Below, one piece after another: positions 9,142 to 17,617 of a stretch of DNA of 64,000 nt; position 1 is the first letter of the stretch, and every line of letters starts with the position of its first letter. The stretch is from Bacillota bacterium. GTDB lineage: Bacteria > Bacillota > Clostridia > Oscillospirales > Ruminococcaceae. The stretch lies in the NCBI GenBank assembly GCA_023440965.1, contig JAEZRC010000002.1, positions 186,001 to 250,000 of the forward strand, given 5' to 3'. A program made the position numbers and the translations under genes. A model generated the notes under the pieces. It did no database searches, was not told where the DNA came from, and saw only the letters and a program-made list of their open reading frames with translations.

Positions 9142-9582
9142 ATGAAAAAGGTTCTATATGGCTTGCTCTTTTTTGTCATTGGTATAGGATATTTCCTTTT
9201 GTCTTGGGTTAGCTGGGTAGCGGCTGCATTAATTGCTTTTTTTATAGTAATTCTGGACATTTTACTTATTTATTTGGGCTATAAGTTATATAGAAAAATG
9301 AGAACCAGATGTACTGAAAATTATCAGCAGAAAATGATATTTATATTTGTATTATTAATGCCTTTAGTATTAAATTTAGCTATTAATTGTTGGATTGTAT
9401 CTTCGTGTATTCTTGACGGTTGGAGCGACCAAGACAGCGACATTCAACCCTTTGCTGTTGCAGGTATATGTCTTAAGGCCTTAATATTCAGCATTGCTTT
9501 GTTTGTATACAGTATTAAAAAAGAAAAGAAAGCCAAACAGGAACTATCCAACTATATAAAAGAGAAGATAAATACCAAGTAA
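9142..9582 (+). CDS. Small polytopic membrane protein, unknown function
   Basis: I do not recognise this 146-aa protein. It has four probable transmembrane helices (about 5-22, 26-49, 66-88 and 106-124), a basic loop between the second and third, an acidic stretch (SDQDSDIQ) before the fourth, and a lysine-rich cytosolic tail. A GGAGG ribosome site precedes the ATG by five bases. It sits 38 bp after whiA and 26 bp before dnaE, so it is probably co-transcribed with them, but the position does not reveal a role. Confidence 0.7.
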   Translation: MKKVLYGLLFFVIGIGYFLLSWVSWVAAALIAFFIVILDILLIYLGYKLYRKMRTRCTENYQQKMIFIFVLLMPLVLNLAINCWIVSSCILDGWSDQDSDIQPFAVAGICLKALIFSIALFVYSIKKEKKAKQELSNYIKEKINTK

Positions 9583-9608
9583 GGAATTTAAAAAGGAGGC
9601 ATTTTATT

Positions 9609-12600
9609 ATGACGGATTTCGTACATCTTCATGTCCATAGTGAATACAGCCTTCTTGACGGTGCTTGCCGATTAAAAGAGCTTGTTCAGCGGGTGAAATC
9701 TCTCGGGCAGTCAGCTGTTGCTGTTACTGACCACGGGAATATGTATGCAGCTATTGACTTTTATGATGTCTGTAAAAGTGAAGGGATAAAAGCTATTATC
9801 GGGTGTGAGGTTTATGTTGCACCAAGAAGTCGCTTTGATAAGACACACGCACTTGATTCCTCGCCATATCACCTTGTTTTGTTATGCAAGGATAATGAAG
9901 GCTATCAGAATTTAATAAAGCTTGTGTCAATCGGCTATGTTGACGGCTTTTATAACAAGCCACGTATAGATATTGATGTTCTAAAGCAGTATTCAAAAGG
10001 TCTAATATGTCTTTCTGCTTGCCTTGCTGGGGAAATCCCAAGAAAGCTCAATAACAATGATTATGAGGGCGCAAAGGAAACTGCCCTTTTATATAACAGT
10101 ATTTTCGGACAAGGTAACTACTATATTGAAATTCAGAACCACTATATAAAAGAACAGCAGGCTATCCTACATTTGCTTTTAAAGCTATCAAGAGAAACAG
10201 CAATACCACTTGTTGCAACAAACGATGCACATTATCTTGAAAGAGAAGATGCAAAAATGCAACAGGTTTTGATGTGTATTGCAACAAACACATTTCTTGA
10301 TGACCCTGATGCAATGGGCTTTGCAACAGACGAGTTTTATATAAAAAGTGGGGATGAAATGTCCTCACTTTTTGGTAGCTTCCCTGATGCAATTTCAAAT
10401 ACAGTTGAAATTGCAAAGCGTTGTAATGTTGAGTTTGAATTCGGGAACACCAAACTCCCTCATTTTGAGATTGAGGGAGTAAGTGATAATACTGAATATT
10501 TTAGGGAAATGTGCAAAAAAGGTCTTAAAAAGCACTATGGTGAAAATCCTAAGCAATATGTCATTGATAGAATGAACTATGAAATTAATGTAATTTCATC
10601 AATGGGATATATAAATTACTATCTCATCGTTTGGGATTTTATTCGCTATGCAAAGGATAATGATATCCCTGTCGGTCCGGGAAGAGGCTCCGGTGCGGGC
10701 AGCTTATGTGCTTATCTCATCGGAATTACCGGTATTGATCCAATAAAATATAATCTTCTTTTTGAGCGTTTTCTTAACCCTGAAAGAATAAGTATGCCTG
10801 ATTTTGATATTGATTTCTGTATTGAAGGAAGGCAAAGCGTCATTGACTATGTTGTAAAAAAATATGGTAGTGACCATGTTGCACAGATTATAACCTTTGG
10901 AACAATGGCTGCCCGTGGTGCAATCCGTGATGTAGCAAGAGCAATGGGCACATCTTATCAGATTGCCGATACTGTGGCAAAACAGATTCCATTTGAAATT
11001 AATATAACTATTGACAAGGCACTTGAAAAAAATCCTGAACTTAAAGCAATGTATTATGGTGATGCAAAAATACATGAGCTTATGGATATGGCAAAAAAAG
11101 TTGAGGGTATGCCTCGCCATGCTTCAACACACGCTGCAGGCGTTGTAATAACTAAAGACCCTGTAAGTGATTATGTGCCATTGCAGAAAAATGAAGAATC
11201 TATCGTCACACAGTACACAATGACGAATCTTGAACGCCTTGGACTTTTAAAAATGGACTTTTTAGGACTAAGGAACCTTACAGTTATAAGAGATTGCGTT
11301 AGAAGTGTTCAGAAGAAAACCCCTGACTTTGATATTGAGAAAATTCCACTTGATGACAAAGCAATCTATAAAATGCTTGCAAAAGGCGATACACAGGGAG
11401 TGTTCCAGTTTGAAAGTGCGGGAATGAGAGCAACAATAATGAGGCTTATTCCTGAAACTATTGAAGATTTAATTGCAGTAATTTCGCTCTATCGCCCAGG
11501 TCCAATGGACTCTATTCCTAAGTATATAAAAAACCGTCACAACCCAAAGCTTGTGACGTATAAGCATCCTATCTTAAAGGATATCCTTGATGTAACCTAT
11601 GGCTGCATTGTTTATCAGGAACAGGTTATGCAGATTTGCAGGAAGCTTGCGGGATATTCCTACGGAAGAGCTGACATAGTAAGACGAGCAATGTCAAAGA
11701 AAAAAGCAAGTGTTATGGAAAAGGAACGTCAGAGCTTTATTTACGGTGAGAAGAACCCTGACGGAAGTGTCAGCTGTGCTGGTGCTGTTGCCAACGGAGT
11801 CCCTGCTGAAATCGCGAATGAAATCTTTGACGAGATGATTAGCTTTGCTTCCTATGCTTTTAATAAATCCCATGCCGCTGCTTATGCAACAGTTTCTTAC
11901 CAGACCGCATATTTAAAATGTCATTTTTACAAGGAATATATGTCTGCACTTATGACAAGCGTTATTGACAATACAGGGAAGATTATTGAATATTCATCTG
12001 AGCTTGAATCAAATGGGGTTAAGCTCCTTAACCCTGATATTAATGAGTGCTTTGAGGGTTTTACTCCTTCAGAAAACGGAATAAGGTTTTCACTTCTTGC
12101 ACTTAAAAATATGGGCAGAGGTGTTATCGCAAACATTATTGAAGAACGCGAACAGAACGGAAGGTTCAGGACCTTGCAGGACTTTTTGTCAAGAATGTAC
12201 GGTAAGGATTTAAACAGCCGTGCGGTTGAAGCTTTGATAATGTGCGGAGCACTTGACAGCTTCCCGACAAACCGTAAGCAAATGCTGCATAATTACGATA
12301 GGATAATGTCAGGACTTTCAGAGCAGAACAGAACCAATATTGAAGGTCAGCTTGATCTTTTTGGTTTTGCAGGAGAAAAAAAGGACGATATGCTTGAAAT
12401 GGAGATTCCATATGAAGAGGAATATGGTCTGCTTGAACTTCTTGAAATGGAAAAGCGTGCTACTGGAATTTATATTTCTGACCATCCGTTGAGCAATTAT
12501 TCAGGCTTTATGTCTGCTGCAAAACTTAATAATGTTATGCAAATTATTGATGGTGCAAAGGAAAATCTTTCAGAATACACGGATGGAGAAAATGTAAAAT

Positions 12601-13079
12601 TACTTTGTATGCTTGTTAATAAAAAGATGTTCACAACACGCTCGAATGCACAAATGTGCTTTGTAAATTTTGAAGACAGGACAGGAACAATCGAGGGTAT
12701 AGTTTTCCCTAAGATTTACGATGCTTTCAAGCAGAATTTAACTGACGGACATATTTTGTATATCGAAGGGCATATTTCACTCAAGGATGAGGAAGATGCA
12801 AAAATTATTGTAGATATTATAAAAACTCCTGAGGCTTTTGTTTCTGAATGCAAAGCAAAATCCTTGTGTGTTCTTGTGAATAGTAACGATACAAATAAAA
12901 TAAAAGCAATTAAATCTATTGGAGAAAAATATAAGGGAGATAGTCAGCTATTCTTTTATTTTGCGGACGTAAAAAAACTTACAAAGTCAGTTGATTCTGG
13001 TGGTATAAATATCAGCAATGACATGATAAAGGAACTTTCAGAAATACTGGGAAAAGGAAACGTTGCTTTTAAAAAATAA
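9609..13079 (+). CDS. dnaE: DNA polymerase III subunit alpha (DnaE-type)
   Basis: A C-family replicative polymerase of 1156 aa. Order of domains: PHP domain (FVHLHVHSEYSLLDG at the N-terminus, AVTDHGN), polymerase palm with GPGRGSGAGS and catalytic aspartates D398, D400 (PDFDID) and D550 (KMDFLGL), fingers with SFNKSHAAAYA-type motifs, tandem helix-hairpin-helix, then an OB fold (MCFVNFEDRTGTIEGIVFP). There is no DnaQ-like exonuclease insert, so this is DnaE rather than PolC. GGAGG lies eleven bases upstream of the ATG. It is the expected neighbour of the whiA block in clostridia. Confidence 0.96.
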   Translation: MTDFVHLHVHSEYSLLDGACRLKELVQRVKSLGQSAVAVTDHGNMYAAIDFYDVCKSEGIKAIIGCEVYVAPRSRFDKTHALDSSPYHLVLLCKDNEGYQNLIKLVSIGYVDGFYNKPRIDIDVLKQYSKGLICLSACLAGEIPRKLNNNDYEGAKETALLYNSIFGQGNYYIEIQNHYIKEQQAILHLLLKLSRETAIPLVATNDAHYLEREDAKMQQVLMCIATNTFLDDPDAMGFATDEFYIKSGDEMSSLFGSFPDAISNTVEIAKRCNVEFEFGNTKLPHFEIEGVSDNTEYFREMCKKGLKKHYGENPKQYVIDRMNYEINVISSMGYINYYLIVWDFIRYAKDNDIPVGPGRGSGAGSLCAYLIGITGIDPIKYNLLFERFLNPERISMPDFDIDFCIEGRQSVIDYVVKKYGSDHVAQIITFGTMAARGAIRDVARAMGTSYQIADTVAKQIPFEINITIDKALEKNPELKAMYYGDAKIHELMDMAKKVEGMPRHASTHAAGVVITKDPVSDYVPLQKNEESIVTQYTMTNLERLGLLKMDFLGLRNLTVIRDCVRSVQKKTPDFDIEKIPLDDKAIYKMLAKGDTQGVFQFESAGMRATIMRLIPETIEDLIAVISLYRPGPMDSIPKYIKNRHNPKLVTYKHPILKDILDVTYGCIVYQEQVMQICRKLAGYSYGRADIVRRAMSKKKASVMEKERQSFIYGEKNPDGSVSCAGAVANGVPAEIANEIFDEMISFASYAFNKSHAAAYATVSYQTAYLKCHFYKEYMSALMTSVIDNTGKIIEYSSELESNGVKLLNPDINECFEGFTPSENGIRFSLLALKNMGRGVIANIIEEREQNGRFRTLQDFLSRMYGKDLNSRAVEALIMCGALDSFPTNRKQMLHNYDRIMSGLSEQNRTNIEGQLDLFGFAGEKKDDMLEMEIPYEEEYGLLELLEMEKRATGIYISDHPLSNYSGFMSAAKLNNVMQIIDGAKENLSEYTDGENVKLLCMLVNKKMFTTRSNAQMCFVNFEDRTGTIEGIVFPKIYDAFKQNLTDGHILYIEGHISLKDEEDAKIIVDIIKTPEAFVSECKAKSLCVLVNSNDTNKIKAIKSIGEKYKGDSQLFFYFADVKKLTKSVDSGGINISNDMIKELSEILGKGNVAFKK

Positions 13080-13098
13080 ACATAAAGGGGATATTATT

Positions 13099-13794
13099 GT
13101 GGCAATTGTATCTTTCATACTTACAGAAGTTTTTGCGGCATTTTTTTTCTTAAACAAGGCAGTTGGTAATCCTGATTTTAACATTGTGTTTAAAATAACT
13201 GCGAGTGTATTTTTTGTTCTCACGCCTATTTTTGCTTATAAGAAACAACCTGGCGACAAAAAATATTTTTCTATGATTATGTTTGGTCTTTTATTTTCAC
13301 TTTTCGGCGATGTTCTTCTTGCAATAAAAGGCTGGAATTTAGGATTTTGTTTAGGCATAGCTACTTTTACATTTGCACAGCTTTTCTTTGTCGCTGGTTT
13401 TTCGTATCTTGAAGGTTATAAGCATATAGACCTTGTGATTTTCGGGGGATTGTCTGCATTCCTTATCCTACTTGAAAATTTAAATAAGAATTTTAATTAT
13501 GACGGAAAGTATATTTTTATTCTTATTTATTCGATTGTAATAAGTTATATGGTATCAAAGGCATTTTCACTTTCGAGAATCAAAAAAGGCAATGAAAAAG
13601 CAGTTGTTTTTACTACAATTGCAATGGTTTTATTCTTCCTATCAGATTTAACTTTGTTGTTTGTTTATTTCTATAAAATAAAGTATGTTGCACTCTCATA
13701 TGCGAATATAGTTTTGTACTATATGGCACAGGGAATTCTCGGGTTAAGCTTTATAAATCCAATAAAAAAACTTGACAAGCATAGCGGCTTATGA
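13099..13794 (+). CDS. YhhN/TMEM86-family membrane protein (lysoplasmalogenase-like)
   Basis: A polytopic membrane protein with about eight helices. The family pattern of YhhN is visible: SLFGDVLLA, then GFCLGIATFTFAQLFF, and later LFFLSDLTLL and YYMAQGIL, with the two aspartates in membrane helices that this hydrolase family uses. The start is taken as GTG 13099, eight bases after AAGGGG (13085-13090), giving 231 aa; an upstream TTG at 13063 lies inside dnaE with no ribosome site. The family may cleave vinyl-ether lysolipids (plasmalogens), which anaerobic clostridia do make. That role is inferred. Confidence 0.75.
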   Translation: MAIVSFILTEVFAAFFFLNKAVGNPDFNIVFKITASVFFVLTPIFAYKKQPGDKKYFSMIMFGLLFSLFGDVLLAIKGWNLGFCLGIATFTFAQLFFVAGFSYLEGYKHIDLVIFGGLSAFLILLENLNKNFNYDGKYIFILIYSIVISYMVSKAFSLSRIKKGNEKAVVFTTIAMVLFFLSDLTLLFVYFYKIKYVALSYANIVLYYMAQGILGLSFINPIKKLDKHSGL

Positions 13795-13800
13795 TAAAAT
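13772..13800 (+). promoter_or_regulatory. Predicted promoter of tRNA-Leu
   Basis: TTGACA (13772-13777), a 17-bp spacer and TAAAAT (13795-13800). The -35 lies inside the end of the YhhN-family coding sequence and the expected transcription start is about 20 bases before the tRNA. Confidence 0.65.
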
Positions 13801-13828
13801 AATTAGGTAGCAAATTTGTTACCTATAT

Positions 13829-13915
13829 GCCGGTGTGATGGAATTGGCAGACGTGCGGGACTCAAAATCCCGTGGTGGCAACACCGTGTCGGTTCGACCC
13901 CGACCACCGGCACCA
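13829..13915 (+). tRNA. tRNA-Leu (anticodon CAA)
   Basis: A class II tRNA with a 7-bp acceptor stem (GCCGGTG with CACCGGC), an anticodon stem CGGGA/TCCCG closing the loop CTCAAAA, hence anticodon CAA reading UUG. It has a long variable arm (TGGTGGCAACACCG), a T arm with GGTTCGACC, discriminator A and an encoded CCA. It stands alone, with its own promoter and terminator. Confidence 0.95.
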
Positions 13916-13921
13916 ATAATT

Positions 13922-13969
13922 AAAGCTTAAGGAATTTATCAAGTATAGATAGTATCCCTAAGCTTTTTT
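13922..13969 (+). terminator. Rho-independent terminator after tRNA-Leu
   Basis: AAGCTTAAGGA pairs, with one mismatch, with TCCCTAAGCTT across an AU-rich loop and is followed by a run of six T. Confidence 0.7.
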
Positions 13970-13992
13970 ACTTATATATTAAAATAACACAC

Positions 13993-14021
13993 TTGAAAAA
14001 TCATTTATAATTTTATATAAT
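13993..14021 (+). promoter_or_regulatory. Predicted sigma-A promoter of the isochorismatase-like gene
   Basis: TTGAAA (13993-13998), 17-bp spacer, TATAAT (14016-14021), 32 bases before the ATG. Confidence 0.65.
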
Positions 14022-14053
14022 AAGGTTACTATTTAAATAATTCAGGTGATAAA

Positions 14054-14524
14054 ATGAAAGCGCTGTTTGTTATTGATATGCAAGAAGAATATGTCGGCAA
14101 GGATAATCGTTATGGCTATGATTCAGAAGATTTGTTAACAAAAGTTAATGAACGAATTGAATATGCACAGTCAGCGAAAGAACCTATAATATATGTAAAG
14201 AACAGAAAGCAACTCAAAAGTGGCGGATTTATTCCTGAGTTTGCTAAGGGTCTTGAAGTCATTTCAGATAATATTTTCTATAAGGATAAATCAAGTTTAT
14301 TCTCAAATAAGGAAATTGTATTGTTCCTGAAAGAAAACAATGTGAAGGAAATAGAGATTATCGGTGTTGATGGCAACTGCTGTGTTGCATCAAGTGCGTT
14401 AGAAGGTGTAAAGTTTGGATATAAAGTGATTTTTCCTTTGCGTTACATTGGAGTTAAAAATACAGAAAGATTTATCGCAAAGAAAGCCTTACTTATTAAA
14501 TCCGGAGTAAATGTCATAGAATAA
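14054..14524 (+). CDS. Isochorismatase-family cysteine hydrolase
   Basis: A 156-aa hydrolase of the isochorismatase/nicotinamidase superfamily. The catalytic triad is D8 (VIDMQ), K77 (FYKDKSSLF) and C110 (GNCCVASSALEG), with the preceding strand IEIIGVDG. Length is close to the short end of the family. AGGTGA lies a few bases before the ATG. It stands alone between a tRNA and a convergent hcp gene, with its own promoter and a shared terminator. The substrate is not evident; the metal-binding histidines that mark true nicotinamidases are not seen. Confidence 0.85.
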   Translation: MKALFVIDMQEEYVGKDNRYGYDSEDLLTKVNERIEYAQSAKEPIIYVKNRKQLKSGGFIPEFAKGLEVISDNIFYKDKSSLFSNKEIVLFLKENNVKEIEIIGVDGNCCVASSALEGVKFGYKVIFPLRYIGVKNTERFIAKKALLIKSGVNVIE

Positions 14525-14529
14525 AAAAT

Positions 14530-14558
14530 AACCGCCTGCAATGTGCAGGCGGTTTTAG
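14530..14558. terminator. Bidirectional terminator between convergent genes
   Basis: A perfect 11-bp stem AACCGCCTGCA / TGCAGGCGGTT with loop ATG, with T-rich sequence on the plus strand and A-rich upstream sequence that provides the U-run for the minus strand. Confidence 0.85.
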
Positions 14559-14560
14559 TT

Positions 14561-16120
14561 TTAGCCAAGTATTTTTTTCAAATCTTCCTCAGGTGTGCTA
14601 ATAGGAGTTATATTGTAATTTTCTACAAGGAAGTTAAGAACATTTGGTGACACGAAAGCAGGGAGCGTTGGGCCGAGGTAAATATCTTTGATTCCAAGAT
14701 ATAAAAGTGTAAGAAGAATAGCAACAGCCTTCTGTTCATACCAGGATAATATATATGAAAGCGGGAGGTCGTTAACTTCACATTCAAATGCTTCAGCAAG
14801 AGCAACTGCTACTTTTATTGCACTGTATGCATCATTACATTGACCACAATCCATTATTCTTGGTAATCCCTCAATCTCACCGAGTTGTAAGTCATTTATA
14901 CGATATTTACCACAAGCAAGTGTTAGAATAATAGTATCCATTGGAGTTTTCTTAGCGAATTCAGTATAATAGCTTCTTCCCGGAGCAGCACCATCACATC
15001 CACCGATAAGGAAGAAATGTTTAATCTTGCCCGTTTTAACAAGGTCAACAACTTTTCCTGCAACAGATAATACAGTTCCGTGTCCGAAACCTGTTGTAAC
15101 AGTAGCACCACCATTGATTCCTGTCATTGGATGATCTTCATCATATCCACCACATTCAAGTGCTTTTTCAATCACAGGAGTGAAATCCTTATCTTCGCCG
15201 ATATGAACAAGCTCAGGATATGATACAACTGATGTTGTGAAGACTCTGTCGGCATAGCTTTGTCTTACAGGCATAAGGCAGTTTGTTGTGAAAAGGATAG
15301 GTGCTGGGATATTATGAAATTCTGATTGCTGACTCTGCCAAGCTGTTCCAAAATTACCTTTGAGATGTGAATATTCTTTTAGCTTTGGATAACCATGTGC
15401 AGGGAGCATTTCAGAGTGAGTATAGATATTTATTCCTTTGTCTTTTGTCTGTTCAAGCAAAAGCTTTAAATCGTGGAGATCATGACCACTGACAACGATA
15501 AAAGGTCCTTTTTCAATTGTTAGTGGAACTTCTGTAGGAACAGGTGTGCCATAGCTTTCAGTGTTAGCAGTGTCGAGCAAAGCCATACACTTTAAGTTTG
15601 CTTCACCGGTTTTTAATACAAGAGGCAGAAGTGTTGCCATGTCATAATCTTCGCCGATAGCATACATACCCTCGTAGAAGAATGATGTAACCTCATCATC
15701 TTTATAGCCGAGTGCATATGAGTGATAAGCATAGGCTGAAATACCACGAAGTCCGAATAGGATAAGTGATTTTAATGAACGGATATCCTCATCATCATCC
15801 CATATTTTCTGGACATTATAATTGTCTATATCTTTTGCTATTTTTTCTTTTTCTGTATTAATTTCATTAATAAGCTTATTAATTGTATCATTGTAGAAAT
15901 TAACATTAGTGATAGTAGTGAACAAGCCTTTCATTATAAGCTCATCTGAAGCTTTTGTTGCTTTTGCTGATTTTACAGCTCTTGCAAGACCAATCAATGC
16001 CCCCGTTAATTCATCCTGATAATTTGCGGTATCAGATTTCTTACCGCATACGCCTGCCTTTCCCTCACATCCAGTGTTGTGAGCCGTCTGCTGGCACTGA
16101 AAACAAAACATTTCTCCCAT
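14561..16120 (-). CDS. hcp: Hybrid cluster protein (hydroxylamine reductase)
   Basis: Hcp carries an N-terminal cubane Fe-S cluster and a hybrid Fe-S-O cluster and reduces nitric oxide or hydroxylamine, protecting anaerobes from nitrosative stress. The N-terminal cysteines (CFQC...TGC...GVC) follow the C-x2-C-x8-C-x6-C spacing of clostridial enzymes. The hybrid-cluster region shows HSEMLPAHGYP, TTNCLMP, GGCDG, LACGKYR and MDCGQCNDAYS. The product is 519 aa, somewhat shorter than the 540-550 aa usual for the class. AAGGAGG precedes the first ATG by six bases. It lies 11 bp downstream of a cupin gene and is presumably expressed from that gene's promoter. Confidence 0.93.
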   Translation of the reverse strand: MGEMFCFQCQQTAHNTGCEGKAGVCGKKSDTANYQDELTGALIGLARAVKSAKATKASDELIMKGLFTTITNVNFYNDTINKLINEINTEKEKIAKDIDNYNVQKIWDDDEDIRSLKSLILFGLRGISAYAYHSYALGYKDDEVTSFFYEGMYAIGEDYDMATLLPLVLKTGEANLKCMALLDTANTESYGTPVPTEVPLTIEKGPFIVVSGHDLHDLKLLLEQTKDKGINIYTHSEMLPAHGYPKLKEYSHLKGNFGTAWQSQQSEFHNIPAPILFTTNCLMPVRQSYADRVFTTSVVSYPELVHIGEDKDFTPVIEKALECGGYDEDHPMTGINGGATVTTGFGHGTVLSVAGKVVDLVKTGKIKHFFLIGGCDGAAPGRSYYTEFAKKTPMDTIILTLACGKYRINDLQLGEIEGLPRIMDCGQCNDAYSAIKVAVALAEAFECEVNDLPLSYILSWYEQKAVAILLTLLYLGIKDIYLGPTLPAFVSPNVLNFLVENYNITPISTPEEDLKKILG

Positions 16121-16131
16121 TCTTTACCTCC

Positions 16132-16479
16132 TTAATTATTTTCAGGGAATACTACTGTTAGCATCATCTTAAAGGCTTCCTTTGCAAAAACAGCATGAGG
16201 AATATTTGCAGGCATTATAAGGGTTTCGCCCACATTGACAATATGTTCTACTCCGCCAACTGTTAATAGCCCTGTACCTTCAAGAACTGTAACCATAGCA
16301 TCGCCCTTTGAATCGTGACTACTGATTTCTTCATTCTGTGCAAATGCAAAAATAGTAATGCTAACAGCTTTATTCTGGGCAAGTGTTTTACTTACTACTT
16401 GACCATCCTGAATCTGAACCTGATGAGCAAGTGACAAAACTTTTTCGTGCTCAATGTTTTTAATAAAATTGCTTTTCAT
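16132..16479 (-). CDS. Cupin-domain protein, co-transcribed with hcp
   Basis: A 115-aa single cupin barrel: a partial motif 1 (SSHDSKGDAMVTVLEGTG) and motif 2 (MPANIPHAVFA). Only one histidine of motif 1 is present, so a bound metal is less certain. AAGGAG precedes the start. It is 11 bp upstream of hcp and reads from a promoter with a CRP/FNR-like dyad. Small cupins next to hcp are common in anaerobes as far as I recall; a sensor or accessory role in nitrosative stress is inferred. Confidence 0.8.
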   Translation of the reverse strand: MKSNFIKNIEHEKVLSLAHQVQIQDGQVVSKTLAQNKAVSITIFAFAQNEEISSHDSKGDAMVTVLEGTGLLTVGGVEHIVNVGETLIMPANIPHAVFAKEAFKMMLTVVFPENN

Positions 16480-16556
16480 AATAAATTCTCCTTTTCTATA
16501 TATTTTCCTTGTGGTTTTGTTTTATACTGATAATTGAATTATTACCTTGTGATTTG

Positions 16557-16601
16557 ATAATATAATAATATCATTAATCTGTATGTTGCATTTGCAACAT
16601 A
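16557..16601 (-). promoter_or_regulatory. CRP/FNR-type operator and -10 element of the cupin-hcp operon
   Basis: A perfect 9-bp inverted repeat TATGTTGCA-TT-TGCAACATA lies at 16582-16601; its core TGTTG-N6-CAACA has the half-site geometry of CRP/FNR regulators. On the minus strand a TATTAT hexamer occupies 16562-16557. If the start point is about 16550, the dyad centre (16591.5) falls at -41.5, the classic class II activator position. No sigma-A -35 is seen there, which fits activator dependence. HcpR, a CRP/FNR protein, controls hcp in many anaerobes (established); that the same regulator acts here is inference. Confidence 0.55.
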
Positions 16602-16654
16602 TGCAAAATATTTTCAAAATTTTTCTTATTTTAAATTTAATACTTTTATTTTCC

Positions 16655-16683
16655 TTGAATGATAAAGTATTATATGGTAAAAT
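16655..16683 (+). promoter_or_regulatory. Predicted promoter of the Mrp ATPase gene
   Basis: TTGAAT (16655-16660), 17-bp spacer, TAAAAT (16678-16683). An imperfect dyad AGTATT...AATACT overlaps the -10 and could be an operator. Confidence 0.5.
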
Positions 16684-16725
16684 ACTATTTAGTAATAACC
16701 AGTTGAAAATGGAGGAACATTAATA

Positions 16726-17556
16726 ATGAGCGAATCATGTACACACAATTGTGAAAGCTGCGGTCAAAGCTGCAGTGAAAGAGAAAAAGAAAGCCTTCTG
16801 GAATCTCCACATCAGCTTTCAAAAATTAAAAAAGTAATAGGAATTGTCAGTGGTAAGGGCGGAGTAGGAAAGTCACTTGTGACTTCATTGCTCGCTGTAA
16901 AATCACAAAGGAACAATTTTAAAACAGCAATCCTTGATGCAGATATAACGGGACCTTCTATTCCGAAAATGTTTGGAATCAATAAAAAGGCAGAATCAAG
17001 CAAAATGGGCTTATATCCAGTAAAATCGAAAACAGGAATAAGCGTTATGTCAATTAACCTTCTTCTTGAAAATGATACAGACCCTGTAATATGGCGTGGA
17101 CCAGTCATCGCTGGCGCTGTAAAACAGTTCTGGACTGATGTTATCTGGGATGATGTTGATTTTATGTTCATAGATATGCCACCGGGAACAGGTGATGTTC
17201 CTCTGACAGTATTCCAATCTATCCCTGTTGATGGCATTGTTATTGTGGCATCACCACAGGAGCTTGTTTCAATGATTGTTGAAAAAGCAGTCAACATGGC
17301 AAAGATGATGAATATTCCTGTTCTTGGACTTGTTGAGAATATGAGCTATGTTGAATGTCCAGATTGCGGAAAACAGATTAAGATTTTTGGTGAAAGTCAC
17401 ATTGATGTAATTGCAAAAACATATGGCGTTGATGTTGTAGGAAGAATTCCTGTTGATCCAAGGCTTGCAGCAGCAAGTGACGCAGGCGCAATAGAGCTAT
17501 TTGAAGGTGACTGGCTGGATAAAGCTGATGAAATTTTAGATAATCTTAATAATTAG
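16726..17556 (+). CDS. Mrp/NBP35-family Fe-S cluster carrier ATPase
   Basis: A 276-aa P-loop ATPase of the Mrp/ApbC/NBP35 type that binds and transfers Fe-S clusters in the cytosol. It has a short cysteine-rich N-terminus (C5, C9, C12, C16), deviant Walker A GKGGVGKS (43-50), the DMPPGTGD switch motif, and the C-terminal CPDC pair (C211, C214) that bridges a cluster in the dimer. GGAGG lies seven bases before the ATG. It diverges from the hcp operon and may supply clusters to enzymes such as Hcp; this link is inferred only from position. Confidence 0.9.
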   Translation: MSESCTHNCESCGQSCSEREKESLLESPHQLSKIKKVIGIVSGKGGVGKSLVTSLLAVKSQRNNFKTAILDADITGPSIPKMFGINKKAESSKMGLYPVKSKTGISVMSINLLLENDTDPVIWRGPVIAGAVKQFWTDVIWDDVDFMFIDMPPGTGDVPLTVFQSIPVDGIVIVASPQELVSMIVEKAVNMAKMMNIPVLGLVENMSYVECPDCGKQIKIFGESHIDVIAKTYGVDVVGRIPVDPRLAAASDAGAIELFEGDWLDKADEILDNLNN

Positions 17557-17564
17557 AAATAAAA

Positions 17565-17597
17565 AAACAGTTCTCAAAAACGAGAACTGTTTTTATT
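17565..17597. terminator. Terminator between convergent mrp and ABC permease genes
   Basis: AAACAGTTCTC (17565-17575) pairs perfectly with GAGAACTGTTT (17582-17592), followed by T-rich sequence on the plus strand and A-rich sequence on the other side. Confidence 0.85.
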
Positions 17598-17617
17598 ATG
17601 CTTTACTTTATAAACTG

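Noticed and set aside
16812..17297. A 161-codon open frame on the minus strand
   Set aside because: It lies entirely inside the Mrp ATPase gene, whose Walker and Cys motifs are intact; no ribosome site or family resemblance.
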